Shown here: piece by piece, positions 16,815-25,601 of the stretch | Layout of the letters: each line of letters starts with the position of its first letter | How positions within the stretch are numbered: position 1 is the stretch's first letter | Source: Chitinophagaceae bacterium | GTDB lineage: Bacteria > Bacteroidota > Bacteroidia > Chitinophagales > Chitinophagaceae | Direction: 5' to 3' | Assembly: GCA_019638625.1 (NCBI GenBank) | Contig: JAHBTK010000003.1 | Coordinates: 434,001 to 498,000, forward strand | Length of the DNA stretch: 64,000 nucleotides | Notes under the pieces: generated by a model | The model's input: the letters and a program-made list of their open reading frames with translations, nothing else | Database searches by the model: none | Told to the model about the DNA's origin: nothing | Program-made: the position numbers and the translations under genes

Positions 16815-17783
16815 ATGAAAAAAAGCTTCCTGTATGTAACGATCTGCCTGATACCTGTTTGTTGTTTGGCACAATCAAAGAAAGCCCGGCTGCTGGTGGT
16901 AAACAAAGGGAGCAATTCTGTTTCAATAGTAGACCCGGTAAGCTTGCAGCAGGTAGCAATTGTGCCGGTAGGTAAAGCGCCGCATGAGTTAACGGTTTCT
17001 GATGACGGACGGACTGCCTATATAGCCAACTATGGGGTGCCTGAATATGGCAATACCATTTCGGTGGTGGATATACAGTCCCATAAAGAGACAAGGAAAA
17101 TAGAGCTGGGAGCGTTGTACAGGCCACATTGTATTTTATACAAAAACAATAAATTATATTTTACGTCGGAAGCCACCAGGAGCATCGCCCGCCATAACCT
17201 TTCGACGGGCAAAACGGAGTGGGTAGCGGGTACCGGGCAGGACGGCGCCCACATGCTGGTGATCACCCCCGATGCCGCTAAGGTATATGTGGCCAACAGG
17301 GGTTCGCATACCGTTACTTCTATAGGATCGGGCACTGTTGCTGCAGGGAATATAAAACAGGTAAAAACCGGGAAAGCGCCGGAAGGAATAGATATTTCTC
17401 CGGATGGCAGCCGGGTATGGGTGGGTAATACGGGCGATGGCAGCATTGATATTATCGATACCCGGAGCGATAGTATCGTTCAGCATATAGCCGTAGGCAA
17501 ATCACCCATACGGATCAAGTTCACACCGGACGGAAAAAGGGTGATTGTATCCGACTCCGGCGGCGAAGAGGTGATCATACTGGATGCATCCTCAGGGGCT
17601 GTCATCAAACGGATCAGGGCCGACGCTGCCCCCATGGGTATTGCTATTGCCGGCGATGGAAAAACCGCCTTCATAGCACACAGCAATTCCGACTATATAA
17701 GTGTACTCAACCTGGAAAGCCTTGCTTTTTCCGGTACTGTTACCGTAGGACAAAACCCGGACGGAATGGTATGGGTACCGTAG
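16815..17783 (+). CDS. Secreted YncE/YVTN-type beta-propeller protein
   Basis: I take the ATG at 16815 because it begins a clean signal peptide (MKKSFLYVTICLIPVCCLAQ); an in-frame ATG lies 9 bp upstream. The 322-residue product consists of about seven YVTN-type propeller repeats, each with a phrase such as VVNKGSNSVSIVD, YVANRGSHTVTSI or WVGNTGDGSIDIIDT. Such propellers bind ligands or other proteins in the periplasm, and no enzymatic residues are evident. It converges with the SMP-30 propeller gene, with 8 bp between stops. Confidence 0.85.
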   Translation: MKKSFLYVTICLIPVCCLAQSKKARLLVVNKGSNSVSIVDPVSLQQVAIVPVGKAPHELTVSDDGRTAYIANYGVPEYGNTISVVDIQSHKETRKIELGALYRPHCILYKNNKLYFTSEATRSIARHNLSTGKTEWVAGTGQDGAHMLVITPDAAKVYVANRGSHTVTSIGSGTVAAGNIKQVKTGKAPEGIDISPDGSRVWVGNTGDGSIDIIDTRSDSIVQHIAVGKSPIRIKFTPDGKRVIVSDSGGEEVIILDASSGAVIKRIRADAAPMGIAIAGDGKTAFIAHSNSDYISVLNLESLAFSGTVTVGQNPDGMVWVP

Positions 17784-17791
17784 CACGCTGA

Positions 17792-18781
17792 CTACTGCCG
17801 CATCTTTACCCTGAGCATATAGGAGTCCGCCGTGATATACAGCGTTTTATTGTCGTCCGCCAGGGCTACGTTGCTGCAGGCTACCGGTAGTTTTATCTTG
17901 CCGGCTACCTTCCCTTCGGTATCAAATATCCAGACACCCCCCGGTCCGCTGGCGAATATATTACCTGCTTTATCCACTTTTAAGCCATCGGGAAGACCGC
18001 CCTCCGATTTAGCCTCGGTGGTGGCATCATACAGTATGCGGTTGTTGTATAAGCTGTCATTATCGATATCAAAGAGGTACCATACAGCTTTATCTCCGTC
18101 GGAGTTGGCTACCAGCAAAGTATTTTCGTTGTTCATGAGGGCAATGCCATTGGGTCGTGTGATCGTGTCCGTTAGTAACTTTACTTCTCCGGAAGGTTTT
18201 ATAACATATACGCCCTGGAAGGGAATTTCTTTCGCGGTGTCTTCTACATTTTTCTCAAGCCCATAGGGCGGGTCTGTTATGAACAGGTCTCCGTTGCTGC
18301 GATAAACCGCGTCGTTGGGACTGTTGAATCTTTTTCCCTGGTAATTATCCGCGATGGTTTTGAACATGGAATACGGCTTGTCCAGGGGAGCATCCATTAT
18401 CGCCATCCGTCTGTCTCCGTGCTGACACAATACCAGTTGACCTTCCGCATTCAACAGCAGCCCGTTAGAGCCCGGCTCACCTACTCTTGCAACGGTGCCG
18501 GTATAACCCGATGGGGTAAGGTACAGTTCCGCCCCTTTTTCTTCCGTCCATTTGTATATCCTGTTAGGCGGAATATCTGAGAACAGGAGCGCTTTTTCTT
18601 TTTCCAGCCATAAGGGTCCTTCTGTCCAGTCGTACCCACCGGATAGAACTTCAATCTCCGCGGCAGTGTCGATTATTGCTGCCAGTGATGGCGATATCCT
18701 TTCTATGGTACCCATCGTTTTAACGTCATCGTTACACGAAAAAACAAACAATGAGAAAATGTAAATGACAGGAAACTTCAT
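17792..18781 (-). CDS. SMP-30/gluconolactonase-like lipoprotein
   Basis: The open frame extends 80 codons further upstream, but that part runs through repeat-like DNA. The ATG at 18781 begins a lipoprotein signal (MKFPVIYIFSLFVFSC, Cys 16), giving 329 residues. The six-bladed SMP-30 propeller is recognisable by TEGPLW, FNSPNDAVYRSNGDLFITDPPYG and LPDGLKVDKAGNIFASGPGG. The family hydrolyses sugar lactones such as gluconolactone, using a divalent metal. It probably acts in the periplasm, anchored to a membrane. Confidence 0.87.
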   Translation of the reverse strand: MKFPVIYIFSLFVFSCNDDVKTMGTIERISPSLAAIIDTAAEIEVLSGGYDWTEGPLWLEKEKALLFSDIPPNRIYKWTEEKGAELYLTPSGYTGTVARVGEPGSNGLLLNAEGQLVLCQHGDRRMAIMDAPLDKPYSMFKTIADNYQGKRFNSPNDAVYRSNGDLFITDPPYGLEKNVEDTAKEIPFQGVYVIKPSGEVKLLTDTITRPNGIALMNNENTLLVANSDGDKAVWYLFDIDNDSLYNNRILYDATTEAKSEGGLPDGLKVDKAGNIFASGPGGVWIFDTEGKVAGKIKLPVACSNVALADDNKTLYITADSYMLRVKMRQ

Positions 18782-18878
18782 ATAGCGTAGTTGTTTGAAT
18801 ACTGAAGATATAAAACATTCCCCTGTTTTCCAGTTGGCGCGGGTGCATTTCAAATCTTCGTTCCATATATAATTTTCC

Positions 18879-18968
18879 GGTCGGTGAGACACCGACCGAT
18901 AGCGGATTCTACAGGCGGGTGTCGCCACCCGCCTGCGAAAATTTGAACTTTTTTCACCGAAGGTAAAT
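18879..18968. repeat. REP-like double hairpin and shared repeat motif in the SMP-30/ALDH spacer
   Basis: Two perfect hairpins lie in the 214-bp gene-free spacer: GGTCGGT/ACCGACC around GAGAC (18879-18897) and CAGGCGGGTG/CACCCGCCTG around TCGC (18912-18935). Just after them, TCACCGAAGGTAAAT (18954-18968), preceded by GAACTTTTT, recurs at 58469-58483, preceded by GAACTT. This resembles REP-type interspersed DNA. It contains no gene. Confidence 0.6.
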
Positions 18969-18995
18969 ACGCCAGTTGGCGCTGCGGGGCTTTTT

Positions 18996-20366
18996 CTACC
19001 GGATAATTCTTTTAAAAACACTCAATCGTCCTTTGAAGGGAGGATATTTTAAAAAAGGGTCCAACCAGTTCGCCGTCCTCAAAACCGGCTTGATGCGGGT
19101 AAACGTGTCAAATGAATATTTGCCGTGATAGCTACCGAGACCACTGTTGCCTACTCCGCCGAAAGGCAGTGCGGGATTGGACAGGTGCACGATGGTATTG
19201 TTGACGCAACCTCCGCCAAAACTGGTATTGCCGATCCAGTCCGCTTCTTTTTGCTTGTCTGTGGTAAACACATAAAAAGCCAGCGGGTCAGGATGCTGCG
19301 CCACAATAGCTGCCGCTTCTTCATAGGTGTTGAACGTGAACATCGGCAGAATGGGACCGAATATTTCTTCTCTCATCAGGGGAGCATCCGGGGCAACATT
19401 TTCAAGAATCGTGGGAGCGATATAGAGACTGCCCCTGTCATATTTCCCGCCATAGACAATATGCCCCTGGCTGATAAAACCAACCAGCGTATCAAATCTT
19501 TTGGTATTGATGATCCTTCCGTAGTCATTACACTGCGAGGGGTCGTTGCCATAAAACGCGGTAATGGATTCTTCCAGGGCCGAAATGAACCTGTTTTTAA
19601 CGGCGCGGTGAACCAGCAGGTAGTCCGGCGCCACACAGGTTTGTCCGGCATTTAAGAATTTTCCAAATACGATCCTTTTGGCGGCTATCGGCAAATTGGC
19701 ATCCTGTTCCACAATGCATGGGCTTTTACCTCCCAGTTCCAGGGTAACGGGGATAAGCTGCCGGGCTGCTTTTTCGTAAATGATCCTGCCGACGGTTGTA
19801 CCCCCGGTATAAAACACATAATCGAACCTGAACCCGTCCATCATTTCATTGATCACCTCCGATCCGTCGCCCTTTGCCACCTGTATGTATTCTTTCGGGA
19901 AAACAGACAACACTTTTTCTATGATGTTTGCTGATGCGGGCGCCAGTTCTGAAGGCTTCACCACCACGCAGTTGCCGGCAGCAATAGCGCCTACCGCTAC
20001 CATCAGCGACAGTAGCACCGGGTAATTCCAGGGGGCTATTACCAGTACCACCCCATAAGGGTCTTTGTATAATATGCTTTTTGAAGGAAAATTGACAAAA
20101 TTGGTACTTACTACTTCCGGTCGCATCCACTCGTCCAGGTTTCTCCGTATTTCATTAATCTCGGCAATCACCAGCCCCAGCTCGGAAATATAGGCTTCTT
20201 CCTTACTCTTTTTCAGGTCCGCGTGCAGGGCGGCGTAAATTTCTTTCTCATTATCCCGCAAAGCTTTTTTGAGCAGCTTAAGCTGCTCCTTCCTGAATTT
20301 GCCGGACCTGGTAGCGCCGCTTTGGTAAAAGACCCGTATTGCCTCCAGCTTTTCTTTGTAGCTCAT
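18996..20366 (-). CDS. NAD(P)-dependent aldehyde dehydrogenase
   Basis: The 456-residue product matches the short, class 3-like ALDH family that includes fatty aldehyde dehydrogenases. Visible are the cofactor region VIAPWNYP, the general-base glutamate in TLELGGKSP (E210), the catalytic cysteine in GQTCVAPDY (C244), and EEIFGPILP. It oxidises aldehydes to acids. The neighbouring fatty-acid desaturase on the same strand (51 bp away) suggests a link to fatty aldehyde or lipid turnover, but this is inference. Confidence 0.92.
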   Translation of the reverse strand: MSYKEKLEAIRVFYQSGATRSGKFRKEQLKLLKKALRDNEKEIYAALHADLKKSKEEAYISELGLVIAEINEIRRNLDEWMRPEVVSTNFVNFPSKSILYKDPYGVVLVIAPWNYPVLLSLMVAVGAIAAGNCVVVKPSELAPASANIIEKVLSVFPKEYIQVAKGDGSEVINEMMDGFRFDYVFYTGGTTVGRIIYEKAARQLIPVTLELGGKSPCIVEQDANLPIAAKRIVFGKFLNAGQTCVAPDYLLVHRAVKNRFISALEESITAFYGNDPSQCNDYGRIINTKRFDTLVGFISQGHIVYGGKYDRGSLYIAPTILENVAPDAPLMREEIFGPILPMFTFNTYEEAAAIVAQHPDPLAFYVFTTDKQKEADWIGNTSFGGGCVNNTIVHLSNPALPFGGVGNSGLGSYHGKYSFDTFTRIKPVLRTANWLDPFLKYPPFKGRLSVFKRIIR

Positions 20367-20417
20367 GCAATAAAATTACCAAAGAATTCCCAGCTAAAGT
20401 ATGTAATGAACTATTGG

Positions 20418-21506
20418 CTAAGCAACACGGAGCTCCGCGGGTCGTTTCCCCAGTTCGCGCATGAACCGGTAGTGAGAAGCGATGGCTCCACCCAGCGTGG
20501 GGAAATAGTTGTATTGTAACCCGAATTCTTCGCAGGTGCGTTTCACGATCTTGCTGATCTCGGGATAATGTACGTGACTGATTCTCGGGAACAGGTGGTG
20601 TTCTATCTGGAAGTTCAACCCGCCGGCAAACCATGATACCAGCTTGCTTTTCGCGGCAAAATCAGCGGTGGTTTTCACCTGGTGAATTGCCCATTCGTTC
20701 TCAATTTTTTTCGGCTCCATTCCGGCGAAATCAAATTCTGCATGCTCCACCACATGTGCCAACTGGAAAGTCAAAGCCAGGGTCAGACCGAGTACAAAAT
20801 GCATGGTGAGAAAACCAATCAGCCAGGGTTGCCAGCCCAGCAGCATAATAGGCAGTACAATGGTTAGCCCGATATAGATCAGTTTGGATACCCAAAATAC
20901 CAGGTGCTCCCTGAAATCCATAGGTTTCAAAGGCGTGGTGTACACTTTGCGGGTAACATATTTTATATAGTCGGTGATGAACAGCAGGAACAAAGATGTA
21001 AATCCATAGAGGAAGAACATGTAATTGTGCTGGTATTTATGCATCGGGTACCATTTCTGTGTGGAACACTCCCGCATAAATGGACGGTTGTTGATATCAT
21101 CATCTATCCCGTCAATATTCGTGTAGGTATGGTGTACTATATTATGCTTCAGTTTCCAGAAAAAAGCATTTCCGCCAAGGGCATTCATGGATAACCCCAT
21201 AATATCGTTTACCCAGCTTTTTGTGGAATAGCTGCCATGACAGGCATCATGCATTACATTAAAGCCGATACTCGCCAGGGTAAAGCCGAAAAGGCCACTT
21301 AGCAATATACCTGTCCATGCCGGCATGGGTACAAAAAGCAGGGAAAGATAAATTGCCGTCGCCACGGGGATGAGTATAAAGGACTTCAGATAGAGCTTCC
21401 AGTTACCTGTTCTGCGCAGGTTGTTTTCAGCAAAATACTGGTCTACATTGGCTTTTAAAGCGTTGAAGAAAACTTTGTTCTTGTTGTTGAAGGTAACTTT
21501 ATACAT
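20418..21506 (-). CDS. Membrane fatty-acid desaturase
   Basis: The 362-residue product has the three histidine boxes of front-end/acyl-lipid desaturases: HDACH (86-90), HNIVHH (121-126) and QIEHH (300-304). Pairs of hydrophobic helices lie near 40-82 and 160-245. The QxxHH third box is typical of linoleoyl-CoA and delta-6-type desaturases. It is a di-iron enzyme that introduces a double bond into acyl chains, probably to adjust membrane fluidity. There is no cytochrome b5 domain, so an external electron donor is needed. Confidence 0.92.
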   Translation of the reverse strand: MYKVTFNNKNKVFFNALKANVDQYFAENNLRRTGNWKLYLKSFILIPVATAIYLSLLFVPMPAWTGILLSGLFGFTLASIGFNVMHDACHGSYSTKSWVNDIMGLSMNALGGNAFFWKLKHNIVHHTYTNIDGIDDDINNRPFMRECSTQKWYPMHKYQHNYMFFLYGFTSLFLLFITDYIKYVTRKVYTTPLKPMDFREHLVFWVSKLIYIGLTIVLPIMLLGWQPWLIGFLTMHFVLGLTLALTFQLAHVVEHAEFDFAGMEPKKIENEWAIHQVKTTADFAAKSKLVSWFAGGLNFQIEHHLFPRISHVHYPEISKIVKRTCEEFGLQYNYFPTLGGAIASHYRFMRELGKRPAELRVA

Positions 21507-21700
21507 TTTATCTGGTTTTCAGCATAGCCATTACGTACGAATGCCGTCTGTAATTAATTAAAACGTTTAATCAGGAAAAATATGGCCTCTCAGAAAAAAA
21601 TCTTAATAATTACTATTCGAGTCTTTTGAGCGGATGCGCAAAGGTACGCAATAACGGTGAATGAAAGTGAATGGTTTAGGTTAAAAAAGCAAGAAAATTA

Positions 21701-22087
21701 TCAATTCATCTTAAAAGGAACGATCATATCAAAAACCGGGATCTTTACCTCAAACTGTTTATGGGAAGCTACATTTTCCATTACGTAGATGCCATACATC
21801 TTACCCATTTCAGTGCGGAGGTTGCAACCGCTTACATATTGATACTGGTCTCCCGGGTTGATCTGGGGCTGCACGCCTACCACGCCTTCCCCCTCCACTT
21901 CACGCTGGGTGCCATTGCTGTCAAATATATGCCAGTGCCTTCTTAAAAGCCTTACGGGAAAGGGATTATTATTCTGAAGAGTAATGCGATAAGCAAACAT
22001 AAACTCTCCATTAACAGGGTTACTGTAATCTGGCTGATAAAACGTTTCTACAGTTACAGTTACGCCCTCAGTTACTTTAGAAGCCAT
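21701..22087 (-). CDS. apaG: ApaG-family protein
   Basis: I choose the ATG at 22087, which gives 128 residues, the family's usual length; the frame extends 20 codons further upstream with no family resemblance. The fibronectin-III-like ApaG fold is evident from FAYRITLQNNNPFPVRLLRRHW, VVGVQPQINPGDQYQYVSGC and the closing FEVKIPVFDM. ApaG was named from the apa operon of enterobacteria, and its molecular role remains unclear. It diverges from icd. Confidence 0.92.
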   Translation of the reverse strand: MASKVTEGVTVTVETFYQPDYSNPVNGEFMFAYRITLQNNNPFPVRLLRRHWHIFDSNGTQREVEGEGVVGVQPQINPGDQYQYVSGCNLRTEMGKMYGIYVMENVASHKQFEVKIPVFDMIVPFKMN

Positions 22088-22177
22088 CGATTTGCCAAGT
22101 TTGACTAAAAATAGCAAAAAACATTGATAGCATTGGTAAATAATCATTAATTTTTACCTTCCGAACCAATTCCCGGT

Positions 22178-22185
22178 TACCTTTG
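22178..22185 (+). promoter_or_regulatory. Candidate -7 box for icd
   Basis: TACCTTTG matches TAnnTTTG. It lies 57 bp before the icd ATG, giving a leader near 50 nt. A T-rich stretch (22151-22155) lies about where a -33 element is expected, but it is not a clean TTTG. Confidence 0.35.
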
Positions 22186-22242
22186 TTCCCGCACAATAAC
22201 GAGCGCCTGCTTTAGTTAAATAATTCTCAAATTTTACATATT

Positions 22243-23694
22243 ATGAAAATTGCCGTAGCTAAAGGAGATGGTATAGGTCCGGAGATCATGGACGCCACTT
22301 TACGGATATTTGAAGCCAACGATGTTCCCCTGGAGTATGAATTTGTGGAAATGGGGAAATGGGTATTTGACAGGGGCTTTTCCAACGGGATGACGCCGGA
22401 AGCCCAGAAAGCTATAGAATCGTTGGGGCTGCTGTATAAAGGTCCTATGGAAACACCTAAAGGCAAAGGGGTAAAAAGCATTAACGTTACAGCGAGAAAA
22501 ACCTGGAACACCTACGCCAATAAACGTGTTTTTCAAACCCTGCATGGAGTAGACACGGTATTTTCCAAAGCAGGGATCCCTATTGACATTACAATCGTAC
22601 GCGAAAATATTGAAGATACTTACGGGGGCATCGAACACATGCTCACCCATGACGTAGCCCTCAGCCGCCGCTTTATTACCCGCCCGGGAAGCCTGCAGGT
22701 GATCCGGTACGCGTTTTTGATGGCCCGCCAAAAGAATGCCCGGAGAATTACCTGCGGACACAAGGCAAATATTATGAAAATAACTGATGGGTTGTTCCTG
22801 GAATGTTTTTATGAAGTAGCCAAAGAGTTCCCGGACCTGAAAGCGGACGATGTGATCGTGGACGACCTGTGTATGAAGCTGGTTACCCGTCCTGATACAT
22901 TTGATGTGGTGGTACTCACCAACCTGCAGGGGGATATTGTATCTGATCTTTGTGCCGGCCTGGTGGGCGGACTGGGTTTTGCGCCTTCTGCCAACGTGGG
23001 AGATCATATTTCCATATTTGAGGCGGTGCACGGTACGGCGCCGGATATTGCCGGGAAGAATATTGCCAACCCGACAGCCCTCCTGTTAAGCGGCATTTCC
23101 ATGCTCCGGCACGTAGGACTTACCGAAAACGCAGCCGTAATTGAAAACGCATTGTTGTACACCCTTGAAAGCGGGGTACATACGGGAGATTTCGGCGACA
23201 AATCAACCCCTTCGGTAAACACTACCGAATTTGCTGACGCCATCATCAGCAACCTGGGTAAGCAGCCTGTTGTTAACGCCAAACCTGTTTTGCCGAACAA
23301 ACCCGGTACCCCCACCCCCTTCGGACTGTTGCAGAATGCCATGATGGAGTCTACGGAAGATATCAACGAAAGTATTGTTGGCGTGGATCTTTTTATTGAA
23401 AGCAATGAGCTTCCCCAGGCCATCGCCTTCAAGTGTCAGCGACACGCGGGGGTGAAATTTAAACTGGTAAACATAAGCAACCGCGGCACCCAGGTATGGC
23501 CTTCCGGTTCAGTGTACACAAATCTTGTAAATGCCTATAATGTCCGTTTCGAATCCCTGGATGGAGAACCCCTGAACCAGCAGGATATACTCGGGCTGTA
23601 TGTAAGTATGAGCGGTAATTTCAAAATTTGCTCTTCCGAGTTGCTGAATATGTGGGGTGATAAAAAAGCTTACAGCCTGGCACAGGGTCAGTAA
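22243..23694 (+). CDS. icd: Isocitrate dehydrogenase (long Thermus-like form)
   Basis: The 483-residue product belongs to the beta-decarboxylating dehydrogenase family: GDGIGPEI near the N-terminus, VRENIEDTYGGIEH (substrate loop), DDLCMKLVTRPDTFDVVV, LQGDIVSDLCAGLVGGLG, and VHGTAPDIAGKNIANPTA. A C-terminal extension of about 140 residues after the core is typical of the Thermus-like isocitrate dehydrogenases found in Bacteroidota. It converts isocitrate to 2-oxoglutarate in the TCA cycle. Coenzyme preference cannot be settled by eye. A strong hairpin terminator follows. Confidence 0.9.
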   Translation: MKIAVAKGDGIGPEIMDATLRIFEANDVPLEYEFVEMGKWVFDRGFSNGMTPEAQKAIESLGLLYKGPMETPKGKGVKSINVTARKTWNTYANKRVFQTLHGVDTVFSKAGIPIDITIVRENIEDTYGGIEHMLTHDVALSRRFITRPGSLQVIRYAFLMARQKNARRITCGHKANIMKITDGLFLECFYEVAKEFPDLKADDVIVDDLCMKLVTRPDTFDVVVLTNLQGDIVSDLCAGLVGGLGFAPSANVGDHISIFEAVHGTAPDIAGKNIANPTALLLSGISMLRHVGLTENAAVIENALLYTLESGVHTGDFGDKSTPSVNTTEFADAIISNLGKQPVVNAKPVLPNKPGTPTPFGLLQNAMMESTEDINESIVGVDLFIESNELPQAIAFKCQRHAGVKFKLVNISNRGTQVWPSGSVYTNLVNAYNVRFESLDGEPLNQQDILGLYVSMSGNFKICSSELLNMWGDKKAYSLAQGQ

Positions 23695-23716
23695 AACAAA
23701 ATATTGTTCGCGAGTA

Positions 23717-23748
23717 TAAAAAACAGCCGGGAAGCGGTTGCTTTTTTG
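23717..23748 (+). terminator. Rho-independent terminator after icd
   Basis: CAGCCG and CGGTTG (23724-23740) pair around GGAAG, flanked by an A run before and CTTTTTTG after. The symmetric A/T flanks mean it could act on both strands. Confidence 0.75.
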
Positions 23749-23864
23749 CTTTCCGCCCGGCGCGGGTATATATCATTCGAAAGTCCGGCATGGCTTTATC
23801 CCCGGAGAACGGGTTTAATGCAGTTTAATGTATATTGCAACTCTTAAACGAAAAGACCATTCTG

Positions 23865-24620
23865 ATGAAACTACTGACTGACAAAGTTGCTATAGTTACC
23901 GGCGCGGCAAGGGGAATTGGAGAAGCGATCGCTTTAAAGCTGGGAGAACAGGGAGCCGCCATTGCATTCACTTACGTAAGCGATAGCAGTGCCGGTAAGG
24001 CGAAGGACCTTGAAGAAAAGCTGACAGCCCTCGGCGTAAAGGCAAAGGCCTATCAAAGCAATGCGGCAGATTTTGCACAATGCGAATCATTTGTAAACGA
24101 TGTAGTGAAAGAGTTCGGCAAAGTGGATATCTGCGTAAACAATGCCGGCATATCAAAAGACAACCTGCTGTTGCGGATGTCTCCTGAACAATGGAATGAC
24201 GTGCTGAATGTGAACCTTACCAGCGTATTTAATATGACAAAGCAGGTAATACGCCCGATGATGAAAGCCAAAAGCGGCAGTATTATCAATATGAGCTCTA
24301 TTATAGGCATTACCGGTAATGCCGGCCAAAGCAGCTACGCTGCCAGCAAAGCGGGCATCATTGGCTTTACCAAAAGTATTGCCAAGGAAATGGGCAGTCG
24401 TAATATACGCTGCAACGCCATTGCCCCCGGTTTTATCGAGACCGATATGACCGGTTACCTGAAAGAAGGTGATGCTGCCGAAAAATACAGGAGCAGCATC
24501 CCGCTGGGTCGCTTCGGGTCCGGTGATGATATCGCGGATGCCACACTCTTCCTGGCAAGCGACCTGAGCCGTTATATAACAGGACAGGCGATCAGTGTTT
24601 GCGGCGGACTGAATATGTAA
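23865..24620 (+). CDS. fabG: 3-oxoacyl-[ACP] reductase
   Basis: The ATG at 23865 gives MKLLTDKVAIVTG; a TTG-initiated extension upstream lacks family similarity. The 251-residue short-chain dehydrogenase shows the Rossmann motif TGAARGIG (12-19), NNAG (92-95), the catalytic serine at 144-145, Y158 and K162 (YAASK), and the FabG ending TGQAISVCGGLNM. It reduces 3-ketoacyl-ACP with NADPH in fatty-acid elongation. No other fab genes are near, so a FabG-like paralogue cannot be fully excluded. Confidence 0.88.
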   Translation: MKLLTDKVAIVTGAARGIGEAIALKLGEQGAAIAFTYVSDSSAGKAKDLEEKLTALGVKAKAYQSNAADFAQCESFVNDVVKEFGKVDICVNNAGISKDNLLLRMSPEQWNDVLNVNLTSVFNMTKQVIRPMMKAKSGSIINMSSIIGITGNAGQSSYAASKAGIIGFTKSIAKEMGSRNIRCNAIAPGFIETDMTGYLKEGDAAEKYRSSIPLGRFGSGDDIADATLFLASDLSRYITGQAISVCGGLNM

Positions 24621-24661
24621 GCCGGTTGGTCGTAGGTCCCGGTCAGGTCCGCTAACAAGGA

Positions 24662-25393
24662 CTATTGCAAGGCAAATACAGCATTTACTTCAAACCTGAG
24701 TTTTATTTTTTTGAAATCGACTGCAGCGGTTGGATCCGTTACTCCTAACACCTGATTTTCCTGGAATAAAACGTTGGAAGCAAGCATGTTTTTATAGACA
24801 GGCGCCGGGGCGTATTCCACCGGTTCCAGGATGTTTACCGCCACACCCACTTGTTCACCTATGGCTTCGCTCAGGTAGATCGCTTTTTCTTTGGCTGCTT
24901 TTACCGCCTCTATTTTTAGCTGTTTACGAAATTCTTCCATTTTACTATGAGATGTTCTGACGATAGAAAATCCCTGAGTGGCCTCATCATCCAGTTTTTC
25001 TATCAATGCATCTATTTTGGCAGTGTTGGAAAACTTTATCATATAGCTGATACCGGCCATCATATCCGGGTTCTTTTTCTTTTTACTCAGCGCATACAGG
25101 TGATCGGTTCCGAGGTAGGAAGCCACACTCAAATCTGATTCTGCAATACCGGCAAGTTTACAGGCCTCCAGGAACTTATTTCTGATAGTTTCGATACCTA
25201 TCTTCCCCGATCCTTTCTTTTCGTATTCCCGTAAGTCGATTTGTACAAAAATTTCGTCAGGCACTATTTCTATGGATGCACTCCCCGTTACATTGATGGT
25301 TTTGGGATAAGGCCCAACCGCATTTATTTGCGCGGATGCTAAAACTGTGACTACGACAAAAACCAGCGTTGAAATTATCTTTTTCATACTCAT
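24662..25393 (-). CDS. SIMPL-domain (DUF541) exported protein
   Basis: The 243-residue product begins with a signal peptide (MKKIISTLVFVVVTVLASAQ; an ATG two codons upstream is equally possible). It has the SIMPL features INVTGSASIEIVPDEIFVQIDL near the start, a central variable region, and AVKAAKEKAIYLSEAIGEQVGVAVNI near residues 165-190. The family is periplasmic, and in several bacteria it is linked to stress or signalling, without a defined biochemical activity. It converges with fabG. Confidence 0.85.
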   Translation of the reverse strand: MSMKKIISTLVFVVVTVLASAQINAVGPYPKTINVTGSASIEIVPDEIFVQIDLREYEKKGSGKIGIETIRNKFLEACKLAGIAESDLSVASYLGTDHLYALSKKKKNPDMMAGISYMIKFSNTAKIDALIEKLDDEATQGFSIVRTSHSKMEEFRKQLKIEAVKAAKEKAIYLSEAIGEQVGVAVNILEPVEYAPAPVYKNMLASNVLFQENQVLGVTDPTAAVDFKKIKLRFEVNAVFALQ

Positions 25394-25546
25394 TATTTTT
25401 TAAAACAGAAAGATGGTTTAAAAAACAAGATTACATAACCCGTTGCTCTGTTTCGTCATAGTTAACAAAGCCTTTACATAAGCAGGAAGTTTTTTGTGTG
25501 TTCTGCAAGACTACCTTTAAAGTGCCGTGCATATAGCCCTGTAGTT

Positions 25547-25554
25547 TATCTTTG
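25547..25554 (+). promoter_or_regulatory. Candidate -7 box for the glycosyltransferase gene
   Basis: TATCTTTG matches TAnnTTTG and lies 48 bp before the chosen ATG at 25602. No -33 TTTG is seen. Confidence 0.3.
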
Positions 25555-25601
25555 TCATTTGATTATTTTTGATTGCCGCTGAACTTCGGCGGGTTTTAAA
25601 G

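Noticed and set aside
18782..19021. 80-residue N-terminal extension of the SMP-30 protein
   Set aside because: It reads through REP-like hairpin DNA, and the lipoprotein signal starts at the ATG at 18781.
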